Notes under the pieces: generated by a model
Database searches by the model: none
What the model saw: the letters and a program-made list of their open reading frames with translations, nothing else
What the model was told of the DNA's origin: nothing
Translations under genes and position numbers: made by a program
Assembly (NCBI GenBank): GCA_017428765.1
Contig: JAFRQF010000013.1
Location: forward strand, 1-64,000
DNA length: 64,000 bases
Reading direction: 5' to 3'
From: Erysipelotrichaceae bacterium
Lineage (GTDB): Bacteria > Bacillota_I > Bacilli_A > Erysipelotrichales > Erysipelotrichaceae
Part shown: piece by piece, positions 1 to 7,521 of the stretch
Layout of the letters: each line of letters starts with the position of its first letter
How positions within the stretch are numbered: position 1 is the first letter of the stretch

Positions 1-49
1 CCATTCATTTTCATAACAAAGATGATATCCATCTTCCTTTAATAATGCC

Positions 50-98
50 TGAGCAAAGAAAGACCGCAGTCATCATCGTAAACGATGAAGCTGCGGTC
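50..98 (-). terminator. Rho-independent terminator of the trp ABC operon
   Basis: An 8-bp GC-rich stem, GACCGCAG (62-69) with CTGCGGTC (91-98), is extended inward by CATCG/CGATG around a TAAA loop. Read on the minus strand it is followed by TTTCTTT. It lies about 60 bases past the stop of the ATPase gene at 156. The remaining bases 1-49 and 99-155 hold nothing I can assign. Confidence 0.75.
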
Positions 99-155
99 AA
101 AACTCTTGATTCTGTGTCACATTAAGTTAGTGACATTACTCCTCGGAGACATTTT

Positions 156-941
156 TTAAAGCAGTAACATGCGGTCATTCTGAAGATCTTTTTTCGTACT
201 GGAACGAAACATTGCGATCAGATCTTCTACGGTCAGTTTTTCTTTTTCTTCTTTGTTGAGATCCAGGACGATCTTTCCTTCATGCATCATGATCAGACGG
301 TTGCCCAGATCCAGTGCTGTCTGCATGTTATGCGTCACCATGAGGCAGGTCAGTTTTTTGTCTGAGACCGCCTTTTCAGTCAGTTCAAGGACTTTGGCGG
401 CACTTTGCGGATCCAGAGCTGCCGTATGTTCGTCCAGCAACAGGAGCTTTGGCTTGCGTATCGTGTTCATCACCAGGGTCAGAGCCTGACGCATGCCTCC
501 GGAAAGGGAACCGACCGGAACGGACAGTTTGTCTTCCAGTCCCATGTCAAGAGCGGAAAGCTTTTCTTTGAATTGTTTCCGGTCTTTTTCTTTGATGAAC
601 GAGAGCCAGCCGCCGTTTTTGGCAGCCAGTGCCAGATTTTCTTCGACGCTCATGTGCGGCGCACTGCCGGCCATAGGATCCTGAAAGAGGTGACCGATCT
701 CATGGGCACGTTTATGCTGCGAATCCAGGGTGATGTCTTTTCCGTCCATGACGATGCTTCCTTCTTCGCAGATCAGGGCACCCGACAGGCATTTGAGAAG
801 CGTGGACTTGCCCGAGCCGTTGGCGCCGATCATACAGATGAAATCACCATCCCGTATGTCCAAAGACAGATCATCGAGCGCCTTTTTTTCATCGATGCTT
901 CCTTCATTGAAGATCTTAGTGAGATGTCTTACCTGTATCAT
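156..941 (-). CDS. ABC transporter ATP-binding protein, tryptophan-type uptake system
   Basis: This 261-residue ATPase energises the transporter formed with the permease and lipoprotein encoded just upstream. Visible motifs: Walker A GANGSGKST near residue 40, signature LSGGMRQALTL near 145, Walker B LLLLDEHTAALD near 165 and the H-loop MVTHN near 205. The Walker B segment reads DEHTAALD, as is common in this uncharacterised-substrate family (often annotated ABC.X4). The start is fixed by GGGAGG five bases upstream, and the ATGA overlap with the permease gene implies translational coupling. Substrate assignment rests on the Trp T-box at the head of the operon, not on the ATPase itself. Confidence 0.88.
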   Translation of the reverse strand: MIQVRHLTKIFNEGSIDEKKALDDLSLDIRDGDFICMIGANGSGKSTLLKCLSGALICEEGSIVMDGKDITLDSQHKRAHEIGHLFQDPMAGSAPHMSVEENLALAAKNGGWLSFIKEKDRKQFKEKLSALDMGLEDKLSVPVGSLSGGMRQALTLVMNTIRKPKLLLLDEHTAALDPQSAAKVLELTEKAVSDKKLTCLMVTHNMQTALDLGNRLIMMHEGKIVLDLNKEEKEKLTVEDLIAMFRSSTKKDLQNDRMLLL

Positions 942-1846
942 CTTGCCTCCCTGAGCGCTCTTTTGCGTTTCATGAGCGGGATCTGAGTACGGATATAAGG
1001 AACGGAAATGGTGATCGCAACGATAAGTGCCGAGATGAGCTTCAGCATGAAGGCAGGCATATTCAATCGAAGCGCCAGGGCATAGATGCTTCGAAAGATC
1101 AGTGCACCAAGCACGCAGCCAAGCAGCTGCTTGAATACGGGTTTGTTTCTGGTGAAGATCCTTCCGATCAGCAGGGATGCCAGAGCGATCGTCACCATGC
1201 CGCTTCCGATGTCGATGTTGGCCGATCGCTGTGAAAGGGCCAGCAGGCTTCCGGAAAGTGCAGTGAAGCTGTTGGCGATCGTTAATGCGATCAGGGTCGT
1301 GATCTTCGGGTCGATCGATGAGGCTTCGACCATCACCTCATTATCGCCGGTCGCCTTGATGGCTAAGCCGATCCGTGTCTTTAAGAAAAGATTCAGGAAG
1401 CACAGGACGGCCAGTACGAAGAAGGCTTCGATAAATAGGAAACTCACGGAGGAAAGGGACGTATCTTTGAATACGTCTTTGATGATCGTGTAGATCGAAC
1501 GGGCCTTGTTCAGGTTCACCAGAGAAGAGTTTCCCATGACGGCGATATTGACCGAATACAAAGCCGTATTGAGGATGATCCCGGACAGAAGGGAATTGAT
1601 TCCCAGGCAGCTTTGCATGATCGCTACGATGAAGCCGGAAGACATGCCGGCGATCATTGCGGCGGGTATGGCAAGAAAGGGATGTCCCGATAAAACGACC
1701 ATTGAAGCGATAGTAGCGCCTAATGTGAAACAGCCGTCTGTCGATAAGTCACAGACATTGAGCGTCGTATAGGACAGATAGAGTCCCAGTACCGTCAAAG
1801 AGCCGATCAATGATAATTCGATCGTCGTATAAACAAGAGTCGACAT
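938..1846 (-). CDS. ABC transporter permease, tryptophan-type uptake system
   Basis: A 302-residue polytopic membrane protein with about eight hydrophobic segments, starting MSTLVYTTIELSLIG. It resembles the branched-chain amino acid permease fold (LivH/M-like) used by the family of ABC importers whose binding proteins belong to the ABC_sub_bind group. It would form the membrane channel as a homodimer. It starts three bases after the stop of the binding-protein gene and overlaps the ATPase gene by ATGA, so the three genes are one operon in the order binding protein, permease, ATPase. A positively charged C-terminal tail (LMKRKRALREAR) faces the cytoplasm. Confidence 0.87.
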   Translation of the reverse strand: MSTLVYTTIELSLIGSLTVLGLYLSYTTLNVCDLSTDGCFTLGATIASMVVLSGHPFLAIPAAMIAGMSSGFIVAIMQSCLGINSLLSGIILNTALYSVNIAVMGNSSLVNLNKARSIYTIIKDVFKDTSLSSVSFLFIEAFFVLAVLCFLNLFLKTRIGLAIKATGDNEVMVEASSIDPKITTLIALTIANSFTALSGSLLALSQRSANIDIGSGMVTIALASLLIGRIFTRNKPVFKQLLGCVLGALIFRSIYALALRLNMPAFMLKLISALIVAITISVPYIRTQIPLMKRKRALREAR

Positions 1847-1849
1847 AAT

Positions 1850-2890
1850 CTATTCGAATTCTTCCGCGGTCTTAATGGTCTGAATGTTCGTGCAGTAGGG
1901 ACCGAATGCTTCCTTCAAAGCGTTCAGGTCAAGTCCCACAGAAACCAATACATCTTCATTGATCGTTGCCGTACCGTTATCGAACGTACGGACCGGCATT
2001 TTTGCGATGTCGGCTTTGTTGACTAAGACGTCATAGATCATTTCAGCCGTCTCCTGGCCAAGGTTTGCGTAATCGACACCATAACCTAAGAATGCGCCGT
2101 TCAAGGCAAAGGAATCCGCACCGGCATAGTGCAGGATCCCGGCTTCCATGAACTGTTCATAGATCGAAAGTTCCGCCGTCATGACCGTATTGTCGGTCGG
2201 TGTGAAGATCGCTTCCACACCCTCCGAGATCAATGCGGCGGCTGCCAGTTTGATCTCATCGACGTTCGTACCGGTCTTTTCGATGTATTCGATGCCGTTT
2301 TCGCTCAGGAATCGTTTCGCTTCCTCGATCGGGCCTGTGGAAGCGTCCTGACCGGCGTCATATAAAAGTCCTGCTTTCTTGATGTCCGGATTCTGCTGTA
2401 CCATGAGCTGCAGAACGTTTTCGGTATTCAGAAAGTCGGAAGTTCCCGAAATATTGGCACCCGGTTCTTCCAGGCTTTCGACCAGACCGCAGGAGAGCGG
2501 ATCGGAAACGGCAGCGAAGATGACCGGGATCGGATCGTCTTGCGTCATTGCCTGCATGTTCAAGGCGACAGGAGTGGCGACGCCGACCATCAGATCGACT
2601 TTTTTGGAAATGAAGTTGGAAATGATCTGTGCCATGACGTTGGCATCGGCGTTGGCGTTGTCGTAAAGGACCTCGATCTGTACATCGCTTCCCTGCGTTT
2701 TTGTCTTAAGTCCGGAAAGGATGTTGTCGACGATCTGGTTGAGCGATGCATCATCGACATAGTTGCAGATGCCGATCGTAAAAGAAGTCTTCTCTTCTGT
2801 CGCATGTTCTTCAGCAGGGGCTTGACTGCCGCAGGCGGTGAGCGTAAGGAGAATGGATAAGCTGAGAATAAGAGCGAATACTTTTTTCAT
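1850..2890 (-). CDS. trpX: ABC transporter substrate-binding lipoprotein, probable tryptophan binding
   Basis: A 346-residue lipoprotein with a short basic N-terminus, hydrophobic stretch and lipobox LTAC (Cys20). The mature part is an ABC_sub_bind type I periplasmic-binding fold (FTIGICNYVDDASLNQIV at its start). In streptococci and clostridia such genes, with their permease and ATPase, sit behind Trp-specific T-boxes and are predicted tryptophan importers (trpXYZ/trpXYP; naming varies). The same holds here, since the leader on this strand has a TGG specifier. SD AAAGGAAA precedes ATG at 2890. Without the leader I could only say amino acid or aromatic substrate, because tyrosine is the other predicted ligand of this family. 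Confidence 0.82.
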   Translation of the reverse strand: MKKVFALILSLSILLTLTACGSQAPAEEHATEEKTSFTIGICNYVDDASLNQIVDNILSGLKTKTQGSDVQIEVLYDNANADANVMAQIISNFISKKVDLMVGVATPVALNMQAMTQDDPIPVIFAAVSDPLSCGLVESLEEPGANISGTSDFLNTENVLQLMVQQNPDIKKAGLLYDAGQDASTGPIEEAKRFLSENGIEYIEKTGTNVDEIKLAAAALISEGVEAIFTPTDNTVMTAELSIYEQFMEAGILHYAGADSFALNGAFLGYGVDYANLGQETAEMIYDVLVNKADIAKMPVRTFDNGTATINEDVLVSVGLDLNALKEAFGPYCTNIQTIKTAEEFE

Positions 2891-2923
2891 GTTGTGTGTT
2901 TCCTTTCTTTTTTGATTCGTTTT

Positions 2924-2971
2924 TCAGTTTCCGATCTTTAAGAAAGGACGCCATCGTTTGTCTTGTTTCAT
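2924..2971 (-). CDS. Possible leader mini-ORF (15 codons, one Trp)
   Basis: Between the T-box terminator and trpX a good SD (GAGGTG, about four bases spacing) precedes ATG and a 15-residue frame, MKQDKRWRPFLKIGN, ending in TGA 33 bases before the trpX start. It contains one TGG codon. It has no homologue I recognise. It could be a coupling ORF, a leader peptide that adds a translational response to tryptophan, or a chance frame. Confidence 0.35.
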   Translation of the reverse strand: MKQDKRWRPFLKIGN

Positions 2972-2989
2972 CTTTCACCTCGTAGGGGA

Positions 2990-3258
2990 CAAAAGAAAAT
3001 CCTGTCCCGAAATTGCTGGGACAGGATCATATTTTTTCCTGCGGTGCCACCCGGCTTGATACAGTTTTTCTGTATCCACTCATGCATACCATCATATGCG
3101 GATCCTCTTACGGGGGATCAGTTCGTCGCCCATACTCCTTACGTTTCTGTTTGCCCTTGGAAGTCCATTCGGATCTGCACTCTCTGTCACATTCCACCAA
3201 TTCATGACTCTCTGTAAAAGGCGCCTCAGATCTTACTTACTCTTCCGCATCGGTTTCT
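2990..3258 (-). promoter_or_regulatory. T-box riboswitch, tryptophan specifier (TGG)
   Basis: On the minus strand the leader shows the expected order: stem I with AGAGAG and GGTGGAATGTGA elements, specifier segment GAA-TGG-ACTTCC (TGG at 3167-3165), the T-box core GGGTGGCACCGC (3052-3041) and a terminator stem ATCCTGTCCC/GGGACAGGAT (about 3027-2999) followed by TTTCTTTT. Uncharged tRNA-Trp would bind the specifier and the T-box bulge and favour the antiterminator, switching on the trpX operon during tryptophan shortage. The specifier register is the same as in the hisS leader of this window (XXX-ACTTCC), which supports the codon call. Confidence 0.9.
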
Positions 3259-3261
3259 TCA

Positions 3262-3291
3262 CTTATACCGCATAGGACAATAAGCTGTCAA
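3262..3291 (-). promoter_or_regulatory. Promoter of the trp T-box operon
   Basis: Consensus -35 TTGACA (3291-3286), an 18-base spacer and -10 TATAAG (3267-3262) on the minus strand. The transcript would begin near 3255, at the base of T-box stem I. The 3292-3330 stretch between this promoter and the divergent mgl promoter shows no further element. Confidence 0.75.
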
Positions 3292-3331
3292 GTGCCATGC
3301 TTTTTGTGAAAAAATCGTGAAATTATTTTGG

Positions 3332-3359
3332 TTGTAATCGTTTACATAATGGCTATAAT
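3332..3359 (+). promoter_or_regulatory. mgl promoter overlapped by a cre-type operator
   Basis: TGTAATCGTTTACA (3333-3346) is an almost perfect palindrome fitting the catabolite response element (central CG, flanking TG and CA) bound by CcpA and related LacI-family repressors. It covers the likely -35 (TTGTAA, 3332-3337), which lies 16 bases before -10 TATAAT (3354-3359). Occupancy would block RNA polymerase, so repression by CcpA on preferred sugars, or by a GalR-like local repressor, is expected. No regulator gene lies nearby. Confidence 0.8.
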
Positions 3360-3392
3360 TAAATTATGGGCCATGTGCCCAAGGAGGAAAAA

Positions 3393-4493
3393 ATGAAAAA
3401 GCTTTTAAGTATTTTATTGGCTGCTCTCATGGTTTTCGCTCTTGTCGGTTGCTCTAACGGCAACGGCGGCGAAGGCGGCGGCGAGGCAGCTCCTGCTTCT
3501 GATGCTGAAGATGTAGCAGTTTTCTGGTACAACCACACTGATGCTTATCTTTCCAGCGTTCGTTCTGCTATGACAGAAGCTTTCGAAGCAGCAGGCGTTT
3601 CTTATTATCACTATGACGCTAACACTGACCAGGCTACTCAGACTGACCAGATCAAGACTGCGATCGCTAAAGGCGTCAAGGTCTTAGTCGTCAACCAGGT
3701 CGAAGCATCCAACGATGACGTTACAAAGACGATCTTAGATGCTGCTAAAGAAGCAAATCTTCCGGTCGTATTCTTCAACCGTTCCGTTTCTGAAAACGTC
3801 GTAACTTCTTATGACAAGACTGCTTATGTCGGTACTGACTACACTCAGGCTGGTCATATGGAAGGCCAGATGGTCGGCGATTATGTATTAGCTAACTATG
3901 ACACTGTTGACCTCAACGGTGATGGCACGATCTCTTATGTTATGTTCAAGGGCCAGGAAGGCAACCTCGAAGCTGACGCAAGAACCCAGTATGGTGTTGA
4001 AGACGCTGATGCGATCTTAACAGCTGCCGGCAAACCAGCTTTAGCTTTCTACGACGAGAACAACTCCGACAAGTATCTGTTAGACTTGAACGGTGCTTGG
4101 TCCGCTGCTGCTGCAAACGACTACATGGAGACGATCCTTTCTCAGTACAACGAAGCTAACGGCAACATGATCGAATTAGTCATCGCCAACAACGATGATA
4201 TGGCTCAGGGTGCAGTTGCTTCCTTAAAGAACCACGGTTACAATGATCCTTCTCAGGGTCAGGTCGTCGTTCCTGTCTTCGGTGTCGATGCTATGGACTT
4301 CGCAGTCGCTCTGATCAATGAAGGTTCCATGACTGGTACAGTCAAACAGGATGCTGTCGGTATGGCTGACGCTGTCAAGACCATCGCTGTCAACTTCATG
4401 AACGGTGCAGGCGCATTCGACGGAATCAACTCCGCTTACGAATTAGAAGGTACTTGGAGAGTCAATATCCCTTATTCTGCTTATAACGGATAA
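3393..4493 (+). CDS. mglB: Galactose/glucose ABC transporter substrate-binding lipoprotein MglB
   Basis: A 366-residue lipoprotein: lipobox LVGC (Cys20), a Gly/Ala-rich linker and a type I sugar-binding fold. A calcium-binding loop, DLNGDGTIS at about 173-181, followed by a KGQEGN segment, is the hallmark of the galactose-binding protein subgroup. The start at 3393 is chosen over an in-frame ATG at 3366 because AAGGAGG sits seven bases upstream of it and the lipoprotein signal begins there. It opens the mgl operon under the cre-controlled promoter. Codon use is more biased than in neighbours (GCT, GGT, AAC), as expected of a very highly expressed binding protein. Confidence 0.93.
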   Translation: MKKLLSILLAALMVFALVGCSNGNGGEGGGEAAPASDAEDVAVFWYNHTDAYLSSVRSAMTEAFEAAGVSYYHYDANTDQATQTDQIKTAIAKGVKVLVVNQVEASNDDVTKTILDAAKEANLPVVFFNRSVSENVVTSYDKTAYVGTDYTQAGHMEGQMVGDYVLANYDTVDLNGDGTISYVMFKGQEGNLEADARTQYGVEDADAILTAAGKPALAFYDENNSDKYLLDLNGAWSAAAANDYMETILSQYNEANGNMIELVIANNDDMAQGAVASLKNHGYNDPSQGQVVVPVFGVDAMDFAVALINEGSMTGTVKQDAVGMADAVKTIAVNFMNGAGAFDGINSAYELEGTWRVNIPYSAYNG

Positions 4494-4514
4494 TAGTCGA
4501 GAATTACTGAAACG

Positions 4515-4549
4515 AAATATGCAGTCACGGCTATCGTGACTGCATATTT
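4515..4549 (+). promoter_or_regulatory. Perfect 15-bp intercistronic hairpin between mglB and mglA
   Basis: AAATATGCAGTCACG (4515-4529) pairs perfectly with CGTGACTGCATATTT (4535-4549) around a five-base loop. There is no U-run, only TTTGTCT, so it is a poor terminator. In binding-protein-dependent operons such structures protect the upstream mRNA from 3' exonucleases and give the binding protein a higher yield than the membrane components. That role is inferred here. Confidence 0.7.
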
Positions 4550-4577
4550 GTCTATGAACTCTAGTAGGGGGTTATCT

Positions 4578-6080
4578 ATGAGCGAAAACAATGTTCTATT
4601 GAAAATGGAACACATAAGTAAGTCATTCCCGGGCGTCAAAGCGCTGGATGATGTTAATTTAAGCGTTAAGGCCGGAACGGTCCATGCCCTGATGGGTGAA
4701 AACGGTGCCGGCAAATCGACACTGATGAAGTGTCTGTTCGGCGTTTATCACAAAGATGAAGGCCAGATCTATCTGAATGGTGAAGAAGTGAACTTTAAAG
4801 ATTCCAAGGAAGCTCTTGAACATGGTGTTGCCATGGTGCATCAGGAACTCAACCAGGCTTTAAAGAGAAATGTCATGGACAACATGTGGCTCGGCCGCTT
4901 CCCGAAGATGGACAATCTTCCTTTCGTTTCGGAAAAGAAGATGTACGAAGAAACGATGAAGGTCTTCAAAGATCTCAACATCGATGTTGATCCTAAAAAA
5001 GTTATGTCAGAAATGCCTGTATCTCAGCGTCAGATGGTCGAGATAGCCAAGGCTGTATCATACAATGCTAAGGTCATCGTTTTCGATGAACCGACTTCCT
5101 CATTGACGGAAGTTGAAGTCGAGCACCTGTTCAGGATCATCAACGATTTAAGAAGCAGGGGCTGCGGCATCATTTATATCTCACACAAGATGGATGAGAT
5201 CTTGCGTATCTCGGATGAGATCACGATCATGCGTGACGGCAAGTACATCACGACAAGAGATGCCAAGAACATCACGATGAATGAGATCATCAAACTGATG
5301 GTCGGCCGTGAGATCACCAATGTCTATCCGCCGAAAGACAATGTCGTCGGCGAACCTTTACTGGAAGTAAGAGGTCTTACTGCCGAATACTCCAAACTGA
5401 GCGATGTTTCCTTTACGGCGCACAAAGGCGAAGTCCTGGGTGTAGCCGGACTGGATGGTTCGGGCAGAACTGAACTGCTTGAAAACATCTTCGGTATCGC
5501 TACAAGAAAATCCGGTGAGCTGTTCCTCAACGGCAAGCCGATCAAGAATGCCAATTCCCGTGAATCGATCGCAAACGGCTTTGCGATGCTGACGGAAGAA
5601 AGAAGAGCGACCGGTATCTTTGGTGTCAGAGATATCCAGGCCAATTCGACGATCTCTTCCTTGAAACGTTATCTCAACGGTCCGTTCCTCGATGACAAGA
5701 AGATGGCGGAAGCCACGCAATGGGGCATCGATAAGCTTCGTACCAAGACACCGTCGCAGAAGACGCAGATCCGTTCTCTTTCCGGCGGTAACCAGCAGAA
5801 AGTCATCCTTACCAGGTGGCTGCTGACGGAGCCGACGATCCTGCTACTCGATGAACCGACCAGAGGTATCGACGTCGGTGCCAAGTACGAGATCTACGAA
5901 CTGATCCTCGATCTGGCAAAACAAGGCAAATGTGTCATCGTCGTATCTTCGGAAATGCCGGAACTGCTCGGCATCTGTGACAGGATCTTAGTCATGTCCG
6001 GCGGCAGGCTGGCAGGCGAGGTCGACGCAAGGACGACTGATCAGGAACAGATCATGACGCTTGCGGCGAAATATGTATAA
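4578..6080 (+). CDS. mglA: Galactose/glucose ABC transporter ATP-binding protein MglA (tandem ATPase)
   Basis: A 500-residue protein with two fused nucleotide-binding domains, as usual for the simple-sugar ABC importers. The first has Walker A GENGAGKST (about 40-48), the unusual signature VSQRQMVEIAKA and Walker B VIVFDEPTSSL. The second has a degenerate Walker A (GLDGSGRTE), signature LSGGNQQKV and Walker B ILLLDEPTRGID, which is the normal asymmetry of the MglA/RbsA family. The start at 4578 follows AGGGGG by seven bases; an in-frame ATG at 4536 lies inside the intercistronic hairpin and lacks an SD. It would drive the MglC channel using sugar delivered by MglB. Confidence 0.93.
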   Translation: MSENNVLLKMEHISKSFPGVKALDDVNLSVKAGTVHALMGENGAGKSTLMKCLFGVYHKDEGQIYLNGEEVNFKDSKEALEHGVAMVHQELNQALKRNVMDNMWLGRFPKMDNLPFVSEKKMYEETMKVFKDLNIDVDPKKVMSEMPVSQRQMVEIAKAVSYNAKVIVFDEPTSSLTEVEVEHLFRIINDLRSRGCGIIYISHKMDEILRISDEITIMRDGKYITTRDAKNITMNEIIKLMVGREITNVYPPKDNVVGEPLLEVRGLTAEYSKLSDVSFTAHKGEVLGVAGLDGSGRTELLENIFGIATRKSGELFLNGKPIKNANSRESIANGFAMLTEERRATGIFGVRDIQANSTISSLKRYLNGPFLDDKKMAEATQWGIDKLRTKTPSQKTQIRSLSGGNQQKVILTRWLLTEPTILLLDEPTRGIDVGAKYEIYELILDLAKQGKCVIVVSSEMPELLGICDRILVMSGGRLAGEVDARTTDQEQIMTLAAKYV

Positions 6081-6096
6081 ATGAAGGGGAATATCC

Positions 6097-7110
6097 ATGA
6101 AAAAATTTGATAGAAAGAAAATACTGGATCTGCTGTTGAACAACGCGATGTATATCATCATCGCGTTCCTGGTCATCTATGTTGCGATCAAGAGACCGAA
6201 GTTCCTCGGCCTGGCTTCCATCGTCAACATCATCTCTCTGACGGCTTCCAAGCTTCCGATGGCTTTAGGTATCGCCGGATGTATCGTTCTTGCCGGTACG
6301 GATATTTCCGCCGGTAAGATCGTCGGTCTGAGCGCATGTATCACAGCTTCCTTACTGACGACCGTATACAAGATCTTCCCGTCCATGACGGCTCCGCTTC
6401 CGATCCCGCTTGTTCTTCTGATCATCCTGTGTGTCGGCGGCTTCATCGGTCTGGTAAACGGCTTCTGCGTTGCGCAGTTCGATCTGCATCCGTACATCGT
6501 CACGCTGTCTACTCAGCTGATCGTCTACGGTCTCATCCTGATGTATATGATGCTCGGTACCAACAACGGTATGGCACTCTCCGGTATGACGGATTCTTAT
6601 AAGAAGCTCGTAACCGGTTCTCTGTTCAAGATCGGAACGGTCTCGATCCCGATGTATGTCTTATATGCACTGTGCTTCGTAGGCATCATGTGGGTCATCT
6701 GGAACAAGACGACGTTCGGCAAGAATATGTTCGCTGTCGGTTCCAACAAGGTCGCTGCGGAAGTCTCCGGTGTCAACGTCAAGAAGACGATCATGATGGT
6801 CTTCACGCTTGCCGGTATGATGTATGCGATCACCGGTTTCATCGATGCAGCCAGAGTCGGTTCCGCGAATGCGACTACCGGTCTCAACTATGAATCCGAT
6901 GCGATCTCAGCCTGTGTCATCGGCGGCGTTTCCTTCGTCGGCGGTACCGGTAAGATCTCCGGCGTCATCATCGGTGTCCTTCTGTTACAGGTCATCTTTG
7001 CCGGCTTGAACTTCTTATCTGTCAACGCGAACCTGATCTACATCGTCAAGGGTCTGATCATCCTGATCGCCTGCGCGATCGATATGCGTAAGTATCTGAC
7101 AAAGAAGTAA
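6097..7110 (+). CDS. mglC: Galactose/glucose ABC transporter permease MglC
   Basis: A 337-residue membrane protein of the BPD_transp_2 family with roughly ten hydrophobic segments. Typical family landmarks are LAGTDISAGKIVGLSA near the end of the first third and GSNKVAAEVSGVNVKK in the large cytoplasmic loop that contacts MglA. An SD (AAGGGG) lies eight bases upstream of ATG 6097. The stop codon overlaps the next start as TAATG, so the downstream small membrane protein is translationally coupled to it. The order mglB-mglA-mglC and the length are standard. Confidence 0.93.
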   Translation: MKKFDRKKILDLLLNNAMYIIIAFLVIYVAIKRPKFLGLASIVNIISLTASKLPMALGIAGCIVLAGTDISAGKIVGLSACITASLLTTVYKIFPSMTAPLPIPLVLLIILCVGGFIGLVNGFCVAQFDLHPYIVTLSTQLIVYGLILMYMMLGTNNGMALSGMTDSYKKLVTGSLFKIGTVSIPMYVLYALCFVGIMWVIWNKTTFGKNMFAVGSNKVAAEVSGVNVKKTIMMVFTLAGMMYAITGFIDAARVGSANATTGLNYESDAISACVIGGVSFVGGTGKISGVIIGVLLLQVIFAGLNFLSVNANLIYIVKGLIILIACAIDMRKYLTKK

Positions 7111-7499
7111 TGGCAGATATCGAAAAAGAAAAATCAAATGTTGAAACTAAGGGCGAAATGAATGTTTCGCCTCTTAGTTTGCATAACATCTATAAGAACA
7201 TCCACATCTCCCTCAGGACTTTGGACTTCATCATCGTCGGACTGATCGCCTTACTGTTCATCGTGCTGATGATCGGGTTCAATAACAGAGGCTTCGTGAT
7301 CGAATTCGATACACAGGGAGGCACACCTGTCGCCAGCCAGAAACTCATGTATGGCGATCTGATCGAATACGAGGAACCGACCAGAGAGGGCTATCGTTTC
7401 GATGGTTATTCCAGATATGCGAGCTGTGAGGACCGTTTCGATCCGGAAACACCGGTCGACGGCTCCATGAAGCTTTACGCCTGCTGGATCGGCGATTAA
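7110..7499 (+). CDS. Small membrane-anchored protein with one InlB-type (Listeria-Bacteroides) repeat
   Basis: 129 residues: a charged cytoplasmic N-terminus of about 38 residues, one transmembrane helix (FIIVGLIALLFIVLMIGF, about 40-57) and an exterior domain that matches the InlB B-repeat/Flg_new pattern. The visible pattern is EFDTQGGTPVASQKLMYGD, then EEPTREGYRFDGY, and finally MKLYACW. Such beta-grasp-like repeats are usually found in large surface proteins in many copies. A single copy on a small anchor, coupled by TAATG to a sugar permease gene, is unusual. A role in docking or stabilising MglB at the membrane or in wall contact is conceivable, but there is no direct evidence. Confidence 0.75.
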   Translation: MADIEKEKSNVETKGEMNVSPLSLHNIYKNIHISLRTLDFIIVGLIALLFIVLMIGFNNRGFVIEFDTQGGTPVASQKLMYGDLIEYEEPTREGYRFDGYSRYASCEDRFDPETPVDGSMKLYACWIGD

Positions 7500-7521
7500 T
7501 TCAGCGATACAGGAGAAGACA

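Noticed and set aside
3..125. Plus-strand frame open from the window edge to TAA at 123-125, which could be the end of a gene
   Set aside because: It runs through a clear minus-strand terminator, has no recognisable sequence and cannot be judged without the upstream bases.
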